Shown: positions 1-6,344, counted from the first letter of the stretch. The stretch: 11,791 nucleotides of DNA from Nitrospirota bacterium (GCA_016214425.1 JACRON010000197.1:1-11791), one strand, 5' to 3'. Notes: generated from the sequence alone by a model not told the origin. Translations and numbers: made by a program.

Positions 1-1126
1 TTGCCTCAAAGATTTCATTTATTACCTTTCCATAGGTATCTGCGTCATTAATATCTATGCCAAGCCTCTTTGCAAGCGCCTTTGCCTGAGCAAAATCGGA
101 AAGCTCAGATGGATTGCATGAAGCATACTTGCATATTGCCTCTTTTAATGTCAGCCTCTGCCATGGCGGGGTTAGGTCAATCTCCTTGCCTGTATATTCA
201 ATCTTTAATCTTCCGCAGACCTCTTTTGCTGTATGAACAAACATTTCCTCTGTCAGGTTCATCAGATCATTATAATCTGCATAAGACATATAAAATTCAA
301 GCATGGTAAATTCAGGATTGTGCCTTGTGGATATGCCCTCATTCCTGAAATTCCTGTTTATCTCATAGACCCTTTCAAAACCACCAACAATAAGCCTCTT
401 TAAATGAAGCTCTGGCGCAATCCTTAAAAACAGGTCAATGCCGAGCGCATTGTGGTGTGTAACAAATGGCTTTGCAGTAGCACCGCCTGGGATAGACTGC
501 ATCATCGGCGTCTCAACCTCAAGAAAACCCTTTTCATCCAAAAAATTCCTGATGGTTTTGATTATCTTATTTCTTTTTATAAAGACATCCCGCACATCTG
601 GATTCACAATCAAATCAACATATCTCTGCCTGTATCTGATTTCAACATCAGTCAGGCCGTGCCATTTCTCCGGAAGGGGGCGAAGTGATTTTGAAAGAAG
701 CTTAAAATCCTCTGCCTCAATTGTAAGCTCGTTTGTCTTTGTCCTGAATAAAAAACCTTTGACACTGATATAATCCCCAATATCTATCATCTTATCAAAG
801 AAGGTGTATTTTCCATTGCCAACAACATCCTTCTTAACATATATCTGAATCCTTCCTGTTCCATCCTGTATATGCGCAAATGCTGCCTTGCCAAAATTCC
901 TTAACGCAACAATCCTGCCAGCAGTGATGCAGTCAACCCTGTTCTTTTCCAAGTCCTCTTTGGTGGAATTATGATATTTGTTTAAAAGCTCCTTTGCAGA
1001 GTCCTTTTTCTCAAACCTCTCTCCATAGGGGTTTATGCCTGATGCCTTTATCTGCTCAAGCTTCTTTCTCCTTTGCAGCACCAGTTCATTTATATCCTTT
1101 TGTTCCTCTTTCTTCTCCATCCCCAT
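1..1126 (-). CDS. lysS: Lysyl-tRNA synthetase, class II (partial, C-terminus beyond the left edge)
   Basis: Charges tRNA-Lys with lysine in the cytoplasm. The 375 codons visible on the minus strand run without a stop from the start to base 2. They cover the N-terminal OB-fold anticodon-binding domain (for example the segment reading FAHIQDGTGRIQIYVKKD) and class II motifs 1 and 2, including RQRYVDLIVNP and FRNEGISTRHNPEFTMLEFY. About 120 C-terminal residues with motif 3 should lie off the window. I took the ATG at 1126; a second ATG two codons in (1120) is equally possible, and an AAAGGAA stretch lies upstream of both. The gene directly follows prfB, the same order as in the E. coli prfB-lysS operon, and the undamaged prfB stop would have been only five bases from this start, so co-transcription and translational coupling are likely. 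Confidence 0.96.
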   Translation of the reverse strand, partial: MGMEKKEEQKDINELVLQRRKKLEQIKASGINPYGERFEKKDSAKELLNKYHNSTKEDLEKNRVDCITAGRIVALRNFGKAAFAHIQDGTGRIQIYVKKDVVGNGKYTFFDKMIDIGDYISVKGFLFRTKTNELTIEAEDFKLLSKSLRPLPEKWHGLTDVEIRYRQRYVDLIVNPDVRDVFIKRNKIIKTIRNFLDEKGFLEVETPMMQSIPGGATAKPFVTHHNALGIDLFLRIAPELHLKRLIVGGFERVYEINRNFRNEGISTRHNPEFTMLEFYMSYADYNDLMNLTEEMFVHTAKEVCGRLKIEYTGKEIDLTPPWQRLTLKEAICKYASCNPSELSDFAQAKALAKRLGIDINDADTYGKVINEIFEA

Positions 1127-1163
1127 TCCTATTACTTTCCTTTCTGTGCTATCAGATATGCCT

Positions 1164-2262
1164 CTATAAATCTATCAATCTATCAATATCGCCGTCCATT
1201 ACTGCCTGAACATTTCCTATATCAATATTTGTCCTGTGGTCTTTTACCATCTGATATGGCTGGAATATGTATGAACGTATCTGGCTTCCCCATGATATGC
1301 CTTTTTTCTCGCCTGTTATCTTATCAAGTTTTTCCTGCTGCTCCCTCTGCTGAAGTTCATAAAGCTTTGCCTTTAATACCTTCATTGCCACCTGTTTATT
1401 CTTGAGCTGCGACCTTTCATTCTGGCACTGTGTAACAATTCCAGTAGGAATATGCGTAATCCTTACTGCTGAATCTGTCTTATTGACATGCTGGCCTCCG
1501 GCGCTGCTTGCACGGTATGTATCAATCCGCAGGTCATCCTCATTTATTTCTATTTCTATATCCTCTTCTATCTCAGGATATACGAATACAGATGAAAAGG
1601 ATGTGTGCCTCCTTTTATTTGCATCAAATGGCGATATCCTTACAAGCCTATGAACACCTGCCTCTGCCTTTAGATAGCCGTAGGCATAATCGCCATTTAC
1701 AGCAAAGGTAACACCCTTTATCCCTGCCTCATCAGCAGGCTGATAATCAAGCACCTCTACCTTATAGCCCTGTCTTTCTGCCCAGCGGGTATACATTCTA
1801 AAAAGCATCTCTGCCCAGTCCTGCGACTCTGTTCCGCCTGCGCCCGGATGAATAGAAACAATGGCATTATTAATGTCATTGTCTCCAGAGAGCATCAGCT
1901 CTATCTCAAGATGCGTTATGCCAATTGCAATCGTGTTTAAAAGCGCATCAATTTCAGTATAAAGGCTTGAATCCTCCTCTGTTTCTGAAAGTGTTATTAG
2001 TATATCAAGGTCTTCAAAGTCCTTTTCAAGTTTATTCCAGTTGTCAACAGACTTTGATAGGTGTGCCTTTTCCTTAACAAGGTGATGTGCAGACTCTTTA
2101 TCCCCCCAGAAATCAGGCGCCTCCATCTTTTTTGCTATCTCATCAACACGACCCTTTTTCTTATCAAGGTCAAAGATGCCCCCTTAGCTCATCAAGCCTT
2201 TTTGCTATGGCATCCCTCTTTTCCCTGAAATCCCTTATTAATTTAATCCCCTCTATAGCCAT
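1164..2262 (-). CDS. prfB: Peptide chain release factor 2, with programmed +1 frameshift and altered C-terminus
   Basis: Recognises UGA/UAA stop codons and triggers peptide release on the ribosome. The ATG at 2262 (GGGAGG about 12 bases upstream) opens a 30-codon leader ending at an in-frame TGA (2172-2170). A +1 shift at CTT-TGA-C joins it to a 335-codon second frame, giving 365 residues. The SPF stop-recognition tripeptide lies at about residues 210-212 and the catalytic GGQ at about 255-257, matching the E. coli spacing. The protein ends oddly, ...GDIDRLIDL. An 8-bp tandem duplication just before the end shifts the frame; removing one copy restores FIEAYLIAQKGK and a TAA at 1134-1132. The current protein therefore lacks the usual C-terminal helix end. 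It may be a true mutation or an assembly error. Identity is certain; how well the altered C-terminus works is unknown. Confidence 0.96.
1169..1184. repeat. 8-bp tandem duplication at the 3' end of prfB
   Basis: AATCTATC occurs twice head to tail on the plus strand (1169-1176 and 1177-1184). On the coding strand this is GATAGATT twice. Deleting one unit restores a normal-looking RF2 C-terminus in frame to a TAA five bases before lysS, so the duplication is probably recent, or an assembly artefact. Confidence 0.85.
2169..2184 (-). promoter_or_regulatory. RF2 programmed +1 frameshift site
   Basis: On the minus strand the sequence reads AGGGGG-CAT-CTT-TGA-C, the same layout as the E. coli prfB site (AGGGGG-TAT-CTT-TGA-C). 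The internal Shine-Dalgarno-like AGGGGG lies three bases before the slippery CTT, and the in-frame TGA is followed by C. This is the known autoregulatory device: scarce RF2 slows termination at the UGA and favours the shift that makes RF2. Confidence 0.96.
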
Positions 2263-2405
2263 TATTTATTAAACCTCCCAAATATTACCCTGAACTTGTT
2301 TCAAGGTCTCCGTAATTAAGCAACCCATAACGCATAACTCATTACGATTTAAATATATTAACATAAGTCATTAATTTTTAAAAGGGGTTTTGTTGATGGA
2401 AACTC
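2263..2405 (-). other. Spacer between the RF-like gene and prfB
   Basis: This 143-base AT-rich spacer holds the prfB ribosome binding site (GGGAGG on the minus strand, near 2273-2279) and AT-rich stretches (around 2341-2380) that could hold a promoter, but I see no convincing -35/-10 pair. No hairpin terminator follows the RF-like gene, so read-through into prfB is possible. Confidence 0.4.
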
Positions 2406-2825
2406 TCACTCCGCTATATCAATTTGTCCTTTTCTAAGCGCCTTTTTCATTGATAGGTGTTTCTTATTCTTTAGCATCTTCTCCTTTGCCCTTTTAGACC
2501 TTTTTCGCTTCTGACGTTTAAGTTTCTCTATTTCCTGCTGCTTCTTGCTCTCTTTGCCTTTTATCATCTCCTCAATCTTATCAGTCAAAAGCCTCCAAGC
2601 AAAAAAACGGTTTAAGGACTGAGACCTCTCCCTCATAACCTTAACCTCAATCCCTGTTGGTATATGTTTCAGGTAAACGCAGGTAGATGCCTTGTTTACA
2701 TGCTGGCCGCCCTTGCCAGATGAGCGGATGAACTTTTCAATAACATCCTTTTTAAAGATGCCAAGCGCCTTCATCCTGACATACAAGGCATCTTCTTTTG
2801 TTGGACTTACTCCAGAGAAAAACAT
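2406..2825 (-). CDS. Small GGQ release-factor-like protein (RF-1 domain, putative ribosome-rescue peptidyl-tRNA hydrolase)
   Basis: A 139-residue protein with the release-factor catalytic loop SSGKGGQHVNK (GGQ at residues 39-41), followed by the conserved YLKHIPTGIEVKVMRERSQ segment, and a highly basic lysine/arginine-rich C-terminal tail from about residue 85. There is no stop-codon recognition domain. This architecture matches the family of short release-factor-like proteins (ArfB/YaeJ and mitochondrial C12orf65/MTRFR types), in which the basic tail enters the empty mRNA channel of stalled ribosomes and the GGQ hydrolyses peptidyl-tRNA. The tail is more like C12orf65 than ArfB, so I give no gene symbol. 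It lies 143 bases upstream of prfB on the same strand, so two GGQ proteins are adjacent. Rescue function is inferred from the family. Confidence 0.87.
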   Translation of the reverse strand: MFFSGVSPTKEDALYVRMKALGIFKKDVIEKFIRSSGKGGQHVNKASTCVYLKHIPTGIEVKVMRERSQSLNRFFAWRLLTDKIEEMIKGKESKKQQEIEKLKRQKRKRSKRAKEKMLKNKKHLSMKKALRKGQIDIAE

Positions 2826-2852
2826 AAACTATCTCCTGTACCATTAATTATT

Positions 2853-2963
2853 TCAGATTCTATCAAGCGGGCTCTTTACGCCAAGTATATTTTTCTTTGC
2901 CACAGGGGTACAAAACATCGTGGATTGGATCTGTTTGTGACCCTGCAACCCATATTCATTAGC
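2853..2963 (-). pseudogene. intI: 3' remnant of a second integron integrase gene
   Basis: Directly after the TGA of the intact intI, and in the same frame, the minus strand encodes 36 residues before its own TGA at 2855-2853. They read ANEYG-LQGHKQIQSTMFCT-PVAKKNILGVKSPLDRI. This aligns with the extreme C-terminus of tyrosine integron integrases: LxGH matches the second catalytic histidine region (LLGHSD in the intact gene), STMFCT matches TTMVYTH with the nucleophile tyrosine position changed to Cys, and GVKSPLD is the typical IntI ending. No start or earlier catalytic residues remain, so it is a relic, not a working gene. It shares the 16-bp SPLD-coding stretch with the end of the intact intI. 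A likely origin is replacement of most of an older integrase, or partial tandem duplication followed by divergence. Confidence 0.8.
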
Positions 2964-2985
2964 TCAAAAATCAAGCGGGCTCTTT
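2862..2985. repeat. 16-bp direct repeat spanning the intI 3' end and the relic
   Basis: ATCAAGCGGGCTCTTT occurs at 2862-2877 and again at 2970-2985. The copies are 108 bases apart, a multiple of three, and both encode the K-S-P-L-D end of an IntI protein on the minus strand. The surrounding codons differ, so the identity is local. Confidence 0.9.
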
Positions 2986-4466
2986 GCCTCTTTTACTGTT
3001 CTGCTCGGGACGCAATGCGTGTAGACCATTGTCGTTCTCACATCACTATGTCCGAGAAGTTCTTGGATAGTGCGTATATCATAATTGGCCTGAAGCAGGT
3101 GCGTCGCAAAGCTGTGGCGGAAGGTGTGGGACGTAACGCGTTTAGTGAGCTTCGCCCGCCGGACAGCCTCGTAAAGAGCTTCCTGCACATGCTTTTCATG
3201 CAGATGATACCGCCGCCGTTCCTTCGTTCCCTCCATGAAAGTCAACGATTGCTGCGGAAAGAACCATTGCCAGATAAAATCCTTTGCGGCTTTTGGATAT
3301 TTCTTTTCAAGCTGATCATCAAGAAAGACGCCCGCGTAGCCCGCTGCAATGTCCGCATCGTGAAGTTTTTTTATTAGTTCAAACTGTGCCGTTAACTCAG
3401 GCATGATCTTCTGGGGTATTGGAACTGTACGGTCTTTACTGCCCTTCCCATGTAACGTAAGGATTCCTGCGTCGAAATTGAAATTCTTCACCCGTAATTT
3501 CACGCATTCGAATAGACGAAGCCCGCATCCGTACAACAATTTGACCGCCAGATCGTAGGGATGCCTCAGATGTTTCAAGACTGAGTCTATCTCCTTTCGG
3601 GAAAGGACAACCGGGATATACTTCGATTTTTTTGCGCGGGGAATGTCCTTGTGATCACCGAAATCTTTTTTTAGAATATGGCGGTACAGAAACAGCAAAG
3701 CATTGAACGCCTGGTTCTGTGTTGAAGCAGCAACCTTGCAGTTCACCGCCAGATAAGTGAGATATGATTTGACATCTGTTGCTGACAATTCGTCAGGAGG
3801 CTTGTTTCGCAGATAGCTCTGGAATTTGCGGCTCCAGTCCGCGTATGTCTTGAGCGTTTTCCGGGAATAGTGCCGCGTTTTGATCTCTGCCGCCAGCGTG
3901 TCAATTATCTTATCCCATGACGGAGATCCGGATTTTGCAAGACAGCGCCATTCATTAAAACGTTTTCCAGCCGATGGAGGCGGAACAGAATCCTGCACGA
4001 TATCGCTGCTATATGTTCGTGATGATGATCGCTGTGCCGCCGCAGTCCTCGTGGAAGATTCTCCTTTAATAGTAACGCCCCCCGCTTCGCCACCCCCTCT
4101 TAAGATAAGAGGGGGATAGGGGGAGTTATGATTACTGGGGGTGGAGGGGGTTGCTGCTGTTACTGTCTTTTCAGTATTGATTTGAGCAAGAGGGGTTTTA
4201 TTATATTTATTTCGCAGAATCTCAAAATAAAGAGACAGTGCATGCGCAGCCTGTTTCTGCTGTTCCGGCGTTTGTTTCTTTTCCCGTAATTTTTGGATGA
4301 ACAAACGCACATGCTCCGACCGGGAATCAGGAAGCGGGTATTTGCTGCGGAAGTCAAGATAATACCGCAGCCACTTCCTGTAATCGGCATGGTGCGAGGC
4401 ATGGATCGCCCGTTTTTTAAGAACGGCAGCATATTGTTCCCAAATATCGGCTGGAATAATTTGCAT
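2964..4466 (-). CDS. intI: Integron integrase, tyrosine recombinase
   Basis: Catalyses attC x attI and attC x attC recombination of gene cassettes. The catalytic set is complete in the 500-residue protein: R317 (YGCGLRLFE), K341 (HGKGSKDR), H447 and R450 (SHTFRHSF), H473 (LLGHSD) and nucleophile Y482 (VYTH). The IntI-specific insert lies at about 378-425 (AGVFLDDQLEKKYPKAAKDF, then WQWFFPQQ and RRRYHLHE), separating it from XerC/D. It is longer than IntI1 (337 residues): residues 1-100 look like an extra copy of the N-terminal SAM-like core-binding domain, joined by a low-complexity linker (about 100-180) to the usual one at 184-270. The linker contains a translated palindromic repeat. Start ATG 4466 has no good Shine-Dalgarno, but no other methionine precedes residue 355. 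The orientation is opposite to the genes to the right, as in most integrons. Confidence 0.95.
   Translation of the reverse strand: MQIIPADIWEQYAAVLKKRAIHASHHADYRKWLRYYLDFRSKYPLPDSRSEHVRLFIQKLREKKQTPEQQKQAAHALSLYFEILRNKYNKTPLAQINTEKTVTAATPSTPSNHNSPYPPLILRGGGEAGGVTIKGESSTRTAAAQRSSSRTYSSDIVQDSVPPPSAGKRFNEWRCLAKSGSPSWDKIIDTLAAEIKTRHYSRKTLKTYADWSRKFQSYLRNKPPDELSATDVKSYLTYLAVNCKVAASTQNQAFNALLFLYRHILKKDFGDHKDIPRAKKSKYIPVVLSRKEIDSVLKHLRHPYDLAVKLLYGCGLRLFECVKLRVKNFNFDAGILTLHGKGSKDRTVPIPQKIMPELTAQFELIKKLHDADIAAGYAGVFLDDQLEKKYPKAAKDFIWQWFFPQQSLTFMEGTKERRRYHLHEKHVQEALYEAVRRAKLTKRVTSHTFRHSFATHLLQANYDIRTIQELLGHSDVRTTMVYTHCVPSRTVKEAKSPLDF
4093..4115. repeat. Palindromic dispersed-type repeat inside the intI linker
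   Basis: CCCCCTCTTA (4093-4102) and TAAGAGGGGG (4106-4115) form a perfect 10-bp inverted repeat with a 3-nt loop, followed by further G-rich sequence. Translated on the minus strand it gives SPYPPLILRGGG (residues 115-126), which looks like intergenic palindromic repeats that are occasionally carried in coding frames. It lies between the two N-terminal domains, where an insertion is tolerable. Confidence 0.75.
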
Positions 4467-4484
4467 AAGTGGCTAACACCCAAA

Positions 4485-4516
4485 GGGACTAATATTCAAT
4501 TTTGCATATTAGTCCC
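4485..4516. other. Perfect 11-bp hairpin in the intI leader
   Basis: GGGACTAATAT (4485-4495) and ATATTAGTCCC (4506-4516) pair perfectly around a 10-nt loop, 18 bases upstream of the intI start. With the promoter proposed at 4523-4551, transcription would begin near 4516, placing the hairpin at the very 5' end of the mRNA. It could stabilise the message, limit translation, or be a protein-binding operator. It has no U-run typical of a terminator. Confidence 0.7.
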
Positions 4517-4522
4517 GAAGAA

Positions 4523-4551
4523 AGTGTAATAAAATTTATCAGATACGTCAA
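4523..4551 (-). promoter_or_regulatory. Candidate intI promoter
   Basis: On the minus strand TTGACG (4551-4546), a 17-base spacer, then TACACT (4528-4523). The elements are close to sigma-70 consensus and correctly spaced, ending about 57 bases from the intI start. I see no LexA-type CTGT-N8-ACAG box nearby, unlike the SOS-regulated intI genes of some integrons. Confidence 0.5.
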
Positions 4552-4559
4552 GCAATTTC

Positions 4560-4626
4560 TTTATTGACAGAACATAAAACCTGTGATAGCCTCTGCCATA
4601 GTTGTTCAGATAATAACTGGTTCCCT
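4560..4626 (+). other. Candidate attI site next to intI
   Basis: Upstream of intI, ATAAC (4613-4617), a TG spacer and GTTCCCT (4620-4626) form an inverted core-site pair resembling the attI1 layout (AAC-AAA-GTT). The G^TT at 4620/4621 is exactly where a 123-bp sequence, repeated later after an attC, begins. A perfect -35 box TTGACA (4564-4569) with a weak -10 candidate (TAGCCT, 4587-4592) could be a cassette promoter (Pc). GTTCCCT departs from the GTTRRRY consensus, so this is inference from position and the shared junction. Confidence 0.45.
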
Positions 4627-4742
4627 CCCTCGCTTCGCTCGGTAGGGAATGCGGCGGTAAGCGGCGACTGCCTGCTGCCCTCGCTCCGCTCGGGCAGGGA
4701 ACCAGGCAGTCAAGACGGACTCGCCCTTCGGGCGGCCGCTTA
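4620..4742. repeat. 123-bp GC-rich palindromic element, copy A
   Basis: Base for base identical to 10671-10793. Starting from its left end it contains a TTCCCT/AGGGAA hairpin, a GCGGCGGTAAGCGGC arm, a GACTGCCTG/CAGGCAGTC hairpin enclosing CTGCCC/GGGCAG, and a CGCCC-TTC-GGGCG hairpin. In this copy the closing GCCGCTTACCGCCGC arm is broken off after GCCGCTTA. AGGGAAC (4696-4702) is the exact complement of the GTTCCCT at the left boundary, as the two outer core sites of a cassette should be. No protein is credible from it. Confidence 0.9.
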
Positions 4743-4882
4743 TTGCGGGCTGTGATTCTAACTCGAAGCCTACATATGGCGGTAGTGGACTGCCGAAAAA
4801 CTGTTTAACAACTCATTACGGGTAGAAGCGCGGGGTAACCTATACCACAATTTTGGTTGTTACCGTGATAAATAAAAATGAT
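4743..4882. other. Intergenic stretch with a small hairpin
   Basis: No gene is seen between the 123-bp element and the toxin promoter. GGTAAC (4834-4839) pairs with GTTACC (4859-4864), enclosing a second short pairing ACCA/TGGT. It carries AAC...GTT ends but is far too short (about 31 bp) to be a normal attC. It may be an operator, a relic, or chance. Confidence 0.4.
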
Positions 4883-4922
4883 TTGACAGAAATAGAAATT
4901 CTTGCTATTCTATAAAAGAATA
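4883..4922 (+). promoter_or_regulatory. Toxin-antitoxin promoter with operator-like inverted repeat
   Basis: TTGACA (4883-4888), a 17-base spacer, then TATTCT (4906-4911), about 30 bases before the toxin start. The -10 is the left arm of an inverted repeat, TATTCT with AGAATA (4917-4922) around 5 bases. A ribbon-helix-helix antitoxin bound there would block RNA polymerase, the usual autoregulation of such operons. The repressor link is inference. Confidence 0.7.
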
Positions 4923-4938
4923 CAATAGGCACACGTTC

Positions 4939-5217
4939 ATGAAATATTATGATTGGGATGATGAGAAGAACGAGCTTCTAAAGAAAGCGCGAGGAGTGTC
5001 ATTTGAACAGGTTGAACTGGCAATAGCATTGGGTGATCTGGTTGACCGGGTTAAACATCCGAATCCGGCAAAATATCCGAATCAGAAAATATTTTTGGTA
5101 AGAATAGAAGATTATATTTACTCGGTGCCATATGTTGAAGATAATGAAAAAATATTTTTAAAGACAATAATACCAAACAGCAAAGCAACAAAAAAGTACT
5201 TAGGAGGTAAAAAATGA
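4939..5217 (+). CDS. Putative BrnT-like toxin of a type II toxin-antitoxin pair
   Basis: A 92-residue protein starting MKYYDWDDEKN, with GVSFEQVELAI and a C-terminal KTIIPNSKATKKYLGGKK. The WD-x-x-KN opening, (x)GVSFE motif and R/K-rich RKATKxY-like end resemble the BrnT/DUF497 family of RelE-fold ribonuclease toxins, which cleave RNA and slow growth until neutralised. It precedes and overlaps its partner by four bases (ATGA at 5214-5217), the common toxin-first layout of brnTA-type operons. The Shine-Dalgarno is weak (AGGC), which would keep toxin synthesis low. As a first gene after the integron platform it fits the known enrichment of toxin-antitoxin pairs in chromosomal integron arrays. 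Family assignment is from motif memory, and activity is untested. Confidence 0.72.
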   Translation: MKYYDWDDEKNELLKKARGVSFEQVELAIALGDLVDRVKHPNPAKYPNQKIFLVRIEDYIYSVPYVEDNEKIFLKTIIPNSKATKKYLGGKK

Positions 5218-5492
5218 AAAAGGCAGCGTATTTGGACAAGGACGAGAGGGAACTGGCAAAATCACTTGAAAAGGAAGAATGGATTTCGGACCTCACTAAA
5301 AAAGAAAAAAAACAGTACGAGGAATATGCCCGCTATAGCCTGAACAAACAAAAGCGAATCAATATACGAATGACTGAACGAGATTTAAAGAAAATTCGGT
5401 CGAAAGCTATCGAAGAGGGCATTCCGTATCAATCCCTTATCTCAATGCTGATACATAAATACAATGAAGGGAAAGTATCAATTAATCGATGA
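5214..5492 (+). CDS. CopG-like ribbon-helix-helix antitoxin
   Basis: A 92-residue partner of the upstream toxin. The C-terminal half holds a ribbon-helix-helix fold: beta strand KRINIRM (residues 48-53 or so), helix TERDLKKIRSKAIEEG (54-69), the turn IPYQ and helix SLISMLIHKYNEG (about 74-86). The acidic/basic N-terminal half (1-45, with EEWISDLTKKEKKQYEEYAR) is the probable toxin-binding segment, as in CopG-type antitoxins of this family. AGGAGG lies at 5202-5207, seven bases from the ATG, much stronger than the toxin's site, so antitoxin should be in excess. The gene shares its ATG with the toxin stop. A strong terminator follows at once. It probably dimerises and represses the promoter at 4883-4922. 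Confidence 0.82.
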   Translation: MKKAAYLDKDERELAKSLEKEEWISDLTKKEKKQYEEYARYSLNKQKRINIRMTERDLKKIRSKAIEEGIPYQSLISMLIHKYNEGKVSINR

Positions 5493-5505
5493 ATGCCCAA
5501 ACAAG

Positions 5506-5543
5506 AAAATCAGCGGATGCGGTAAACCGCCCCGCTGATTTTT
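5506..5543 (+). terminator. Rho-independent terminator after the toxin-antitoxin operon
   Basis: AAAATCAGCGG (5506-5516) and CCGCTGATTTT (5532-5542) form an 11-bp perfect stem, with an inner GCGG-TAAA-CCGC stem-loop and a T-run at the 3' side. The inner part resembles the hairpin of the attC at 10619 (also CAGCGG...TAAA...CCGCTG), but no core sites flank it at proper spacing. Confidence 0.85.
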
Positions 5544-5640
5544 ACGATAGACTCTTATCCGTTAAGTACGAATTATCAAAAACTTAGATTCGATTAGTAG
5601 CTGGGGCAACGGTCTTAAAAATATCTTACAAGAGGGCTTG

Positions 5641-6153
5641 ATGGAAAAATTTAAGGAGTATGTAAAGTCAATTTTGATTGCCTTGGCACTCTCACTCGTA
5701 GTACGGGTTGCTGTTGTAGAGGGATACCTTATTCCATCCGGCTCAATGCTCCCTACAATTGCCGAGAATGACCGCATCCTGAGCAATAAGTTTATCTATC
5801 GATTTACAAACCCGGAACCAGGCGACATTGTTGTTTTCACCCCACCTGAATGGGCCTATACCAATGCACCAAGATTTGTCAAAAGGGTGATAGGAATCGA
5901 GGGTGATTGGATTGAAGTAAAAAATGGTAATGTTTTCCGAAATGGAACACCTCTCTTAGAACCCTATATCAAACAGCCCCCGGACTATACCCTGCCTCCA
6001 TTTCGGATCCCTGAGGGCTATCTCTTTGTCCTCGGTGACAACCGCAGAAACAGCCACGATAGCCATATCTGGGGCTTTCTGCCCAAAAAGAATATCATCG
6101 CCAAGGCCATGTTCCGCTACTGGCCACCAAAAAGAATAGGGGTTGTTGATTAG
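5641..6153 (+). CDS. lepB: Signal peptidase I (type I leader peptidase, S26 family)
   Basis: Removes signal peptides from exported proteins at the outer face of the cytoplasmic membrane. One N-terminal membrane segment lies at about residues 9-27. Box B is IPSGSMLPT with the nucleophile Ser at residue 35; box D is FVKRVIGIEGD with the general base Lys at 81; box E is LGDNRRNSHDSHIWG at about 131-145, where His replaces the more usual Arg after DS, a variant I believe is tolerated. At 170 residues it is near the short end of the bacterial family and looks complete. I chose ATG 5641 over the TTG at 5638; AGAGGG ends four bases before it. It stands alone, with no partner gene and no attC nearby. 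Whether it is cassette cargo or resident chromosome is undecided. Confidence 0.94.
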   Translation: MEKFKEYVKSILIALALSLVVRVAVVEGYLIPSGSMLPTIAENDRILSNKFIYRFTNPEPGDIVVFTPPEWAYTNAPRFVKRVIGIEGDWIEVKNGNVFRNGTPLLEPYIKQPPDYTLPPFRIPEGYLFVLGDNRRNSHDSHIWGFLPKKNIIAKAMFRYWPPKRIGVVD

Positions 6154-6274
6154 AAGGGGAGACATTAAAGTATGTCATTCTCAACCCTTGCATGTCATTC
6201 TGACCCTGAGTGAAACGAAGGGGAAGAATCTCTTTTTTAGACTGTCATCTCGAACTTTTTTCAGCATCTAACCT
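6154..6274. repeat. Degenerate dispersed spacer repeats after lepB
   Basis: Contains GTCATTCT/GTCATCTC fragments and the pair TCATTCTGACCCTGAG ... GAAGAATCTC (about 6194-6232), a pattern repeated at 7186-7515. These are low-information dispersed repeats of intergenic regions. No gene is seen. Confidence 0.5.
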
Positions 6275-6315
6275 CAAAAAATCAAAGGGGCTATGTGGTT
6301 TGGAACAGCCCCTTT
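6275..6315 (-). terminator. Terminator for the minus-strand exported-protein gene
   Basis: AAAGGGGCT (6284-6292) and AGCCCCTTT (6307-6315) form a perfect 9-bp stem. On the minus strand the stem is followed by GATTTTTTG (T-run 6281-6276). It lies 30 bases downstream of the stop at 6345. It could also help end lepB transcripts from the other side, though there the trailing T-run is lacking. Confidence 0.82.
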
Positions 6316-6344
6316 GCAATTAAAAATCTATTTAATCTTAGGAT

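Noticed and set aside
2925..3377. Open frame of 150 codons opposite the intI 3' end
   Set aside because: It is antisense to a gene with all integrase catalytic motifs and shows no motif of its own.
4564..4755. Open frame of 63 codons across the 123-bp element
   Set aside because: It is a translation of the palindromic repeat itself, has no ribosome site, and ends in unrelated flank; the sequence is explained by its hairpins.
5495..5567. attC reading of the terminator hairpin, using GTTAAGT at 5561-5567 as R'
   Set aside because: The stem is followed by a T-run, the core is about 19 bases from the stem instead of about five, and the left side (GCCCAAAC) does not match RYYYAAC.
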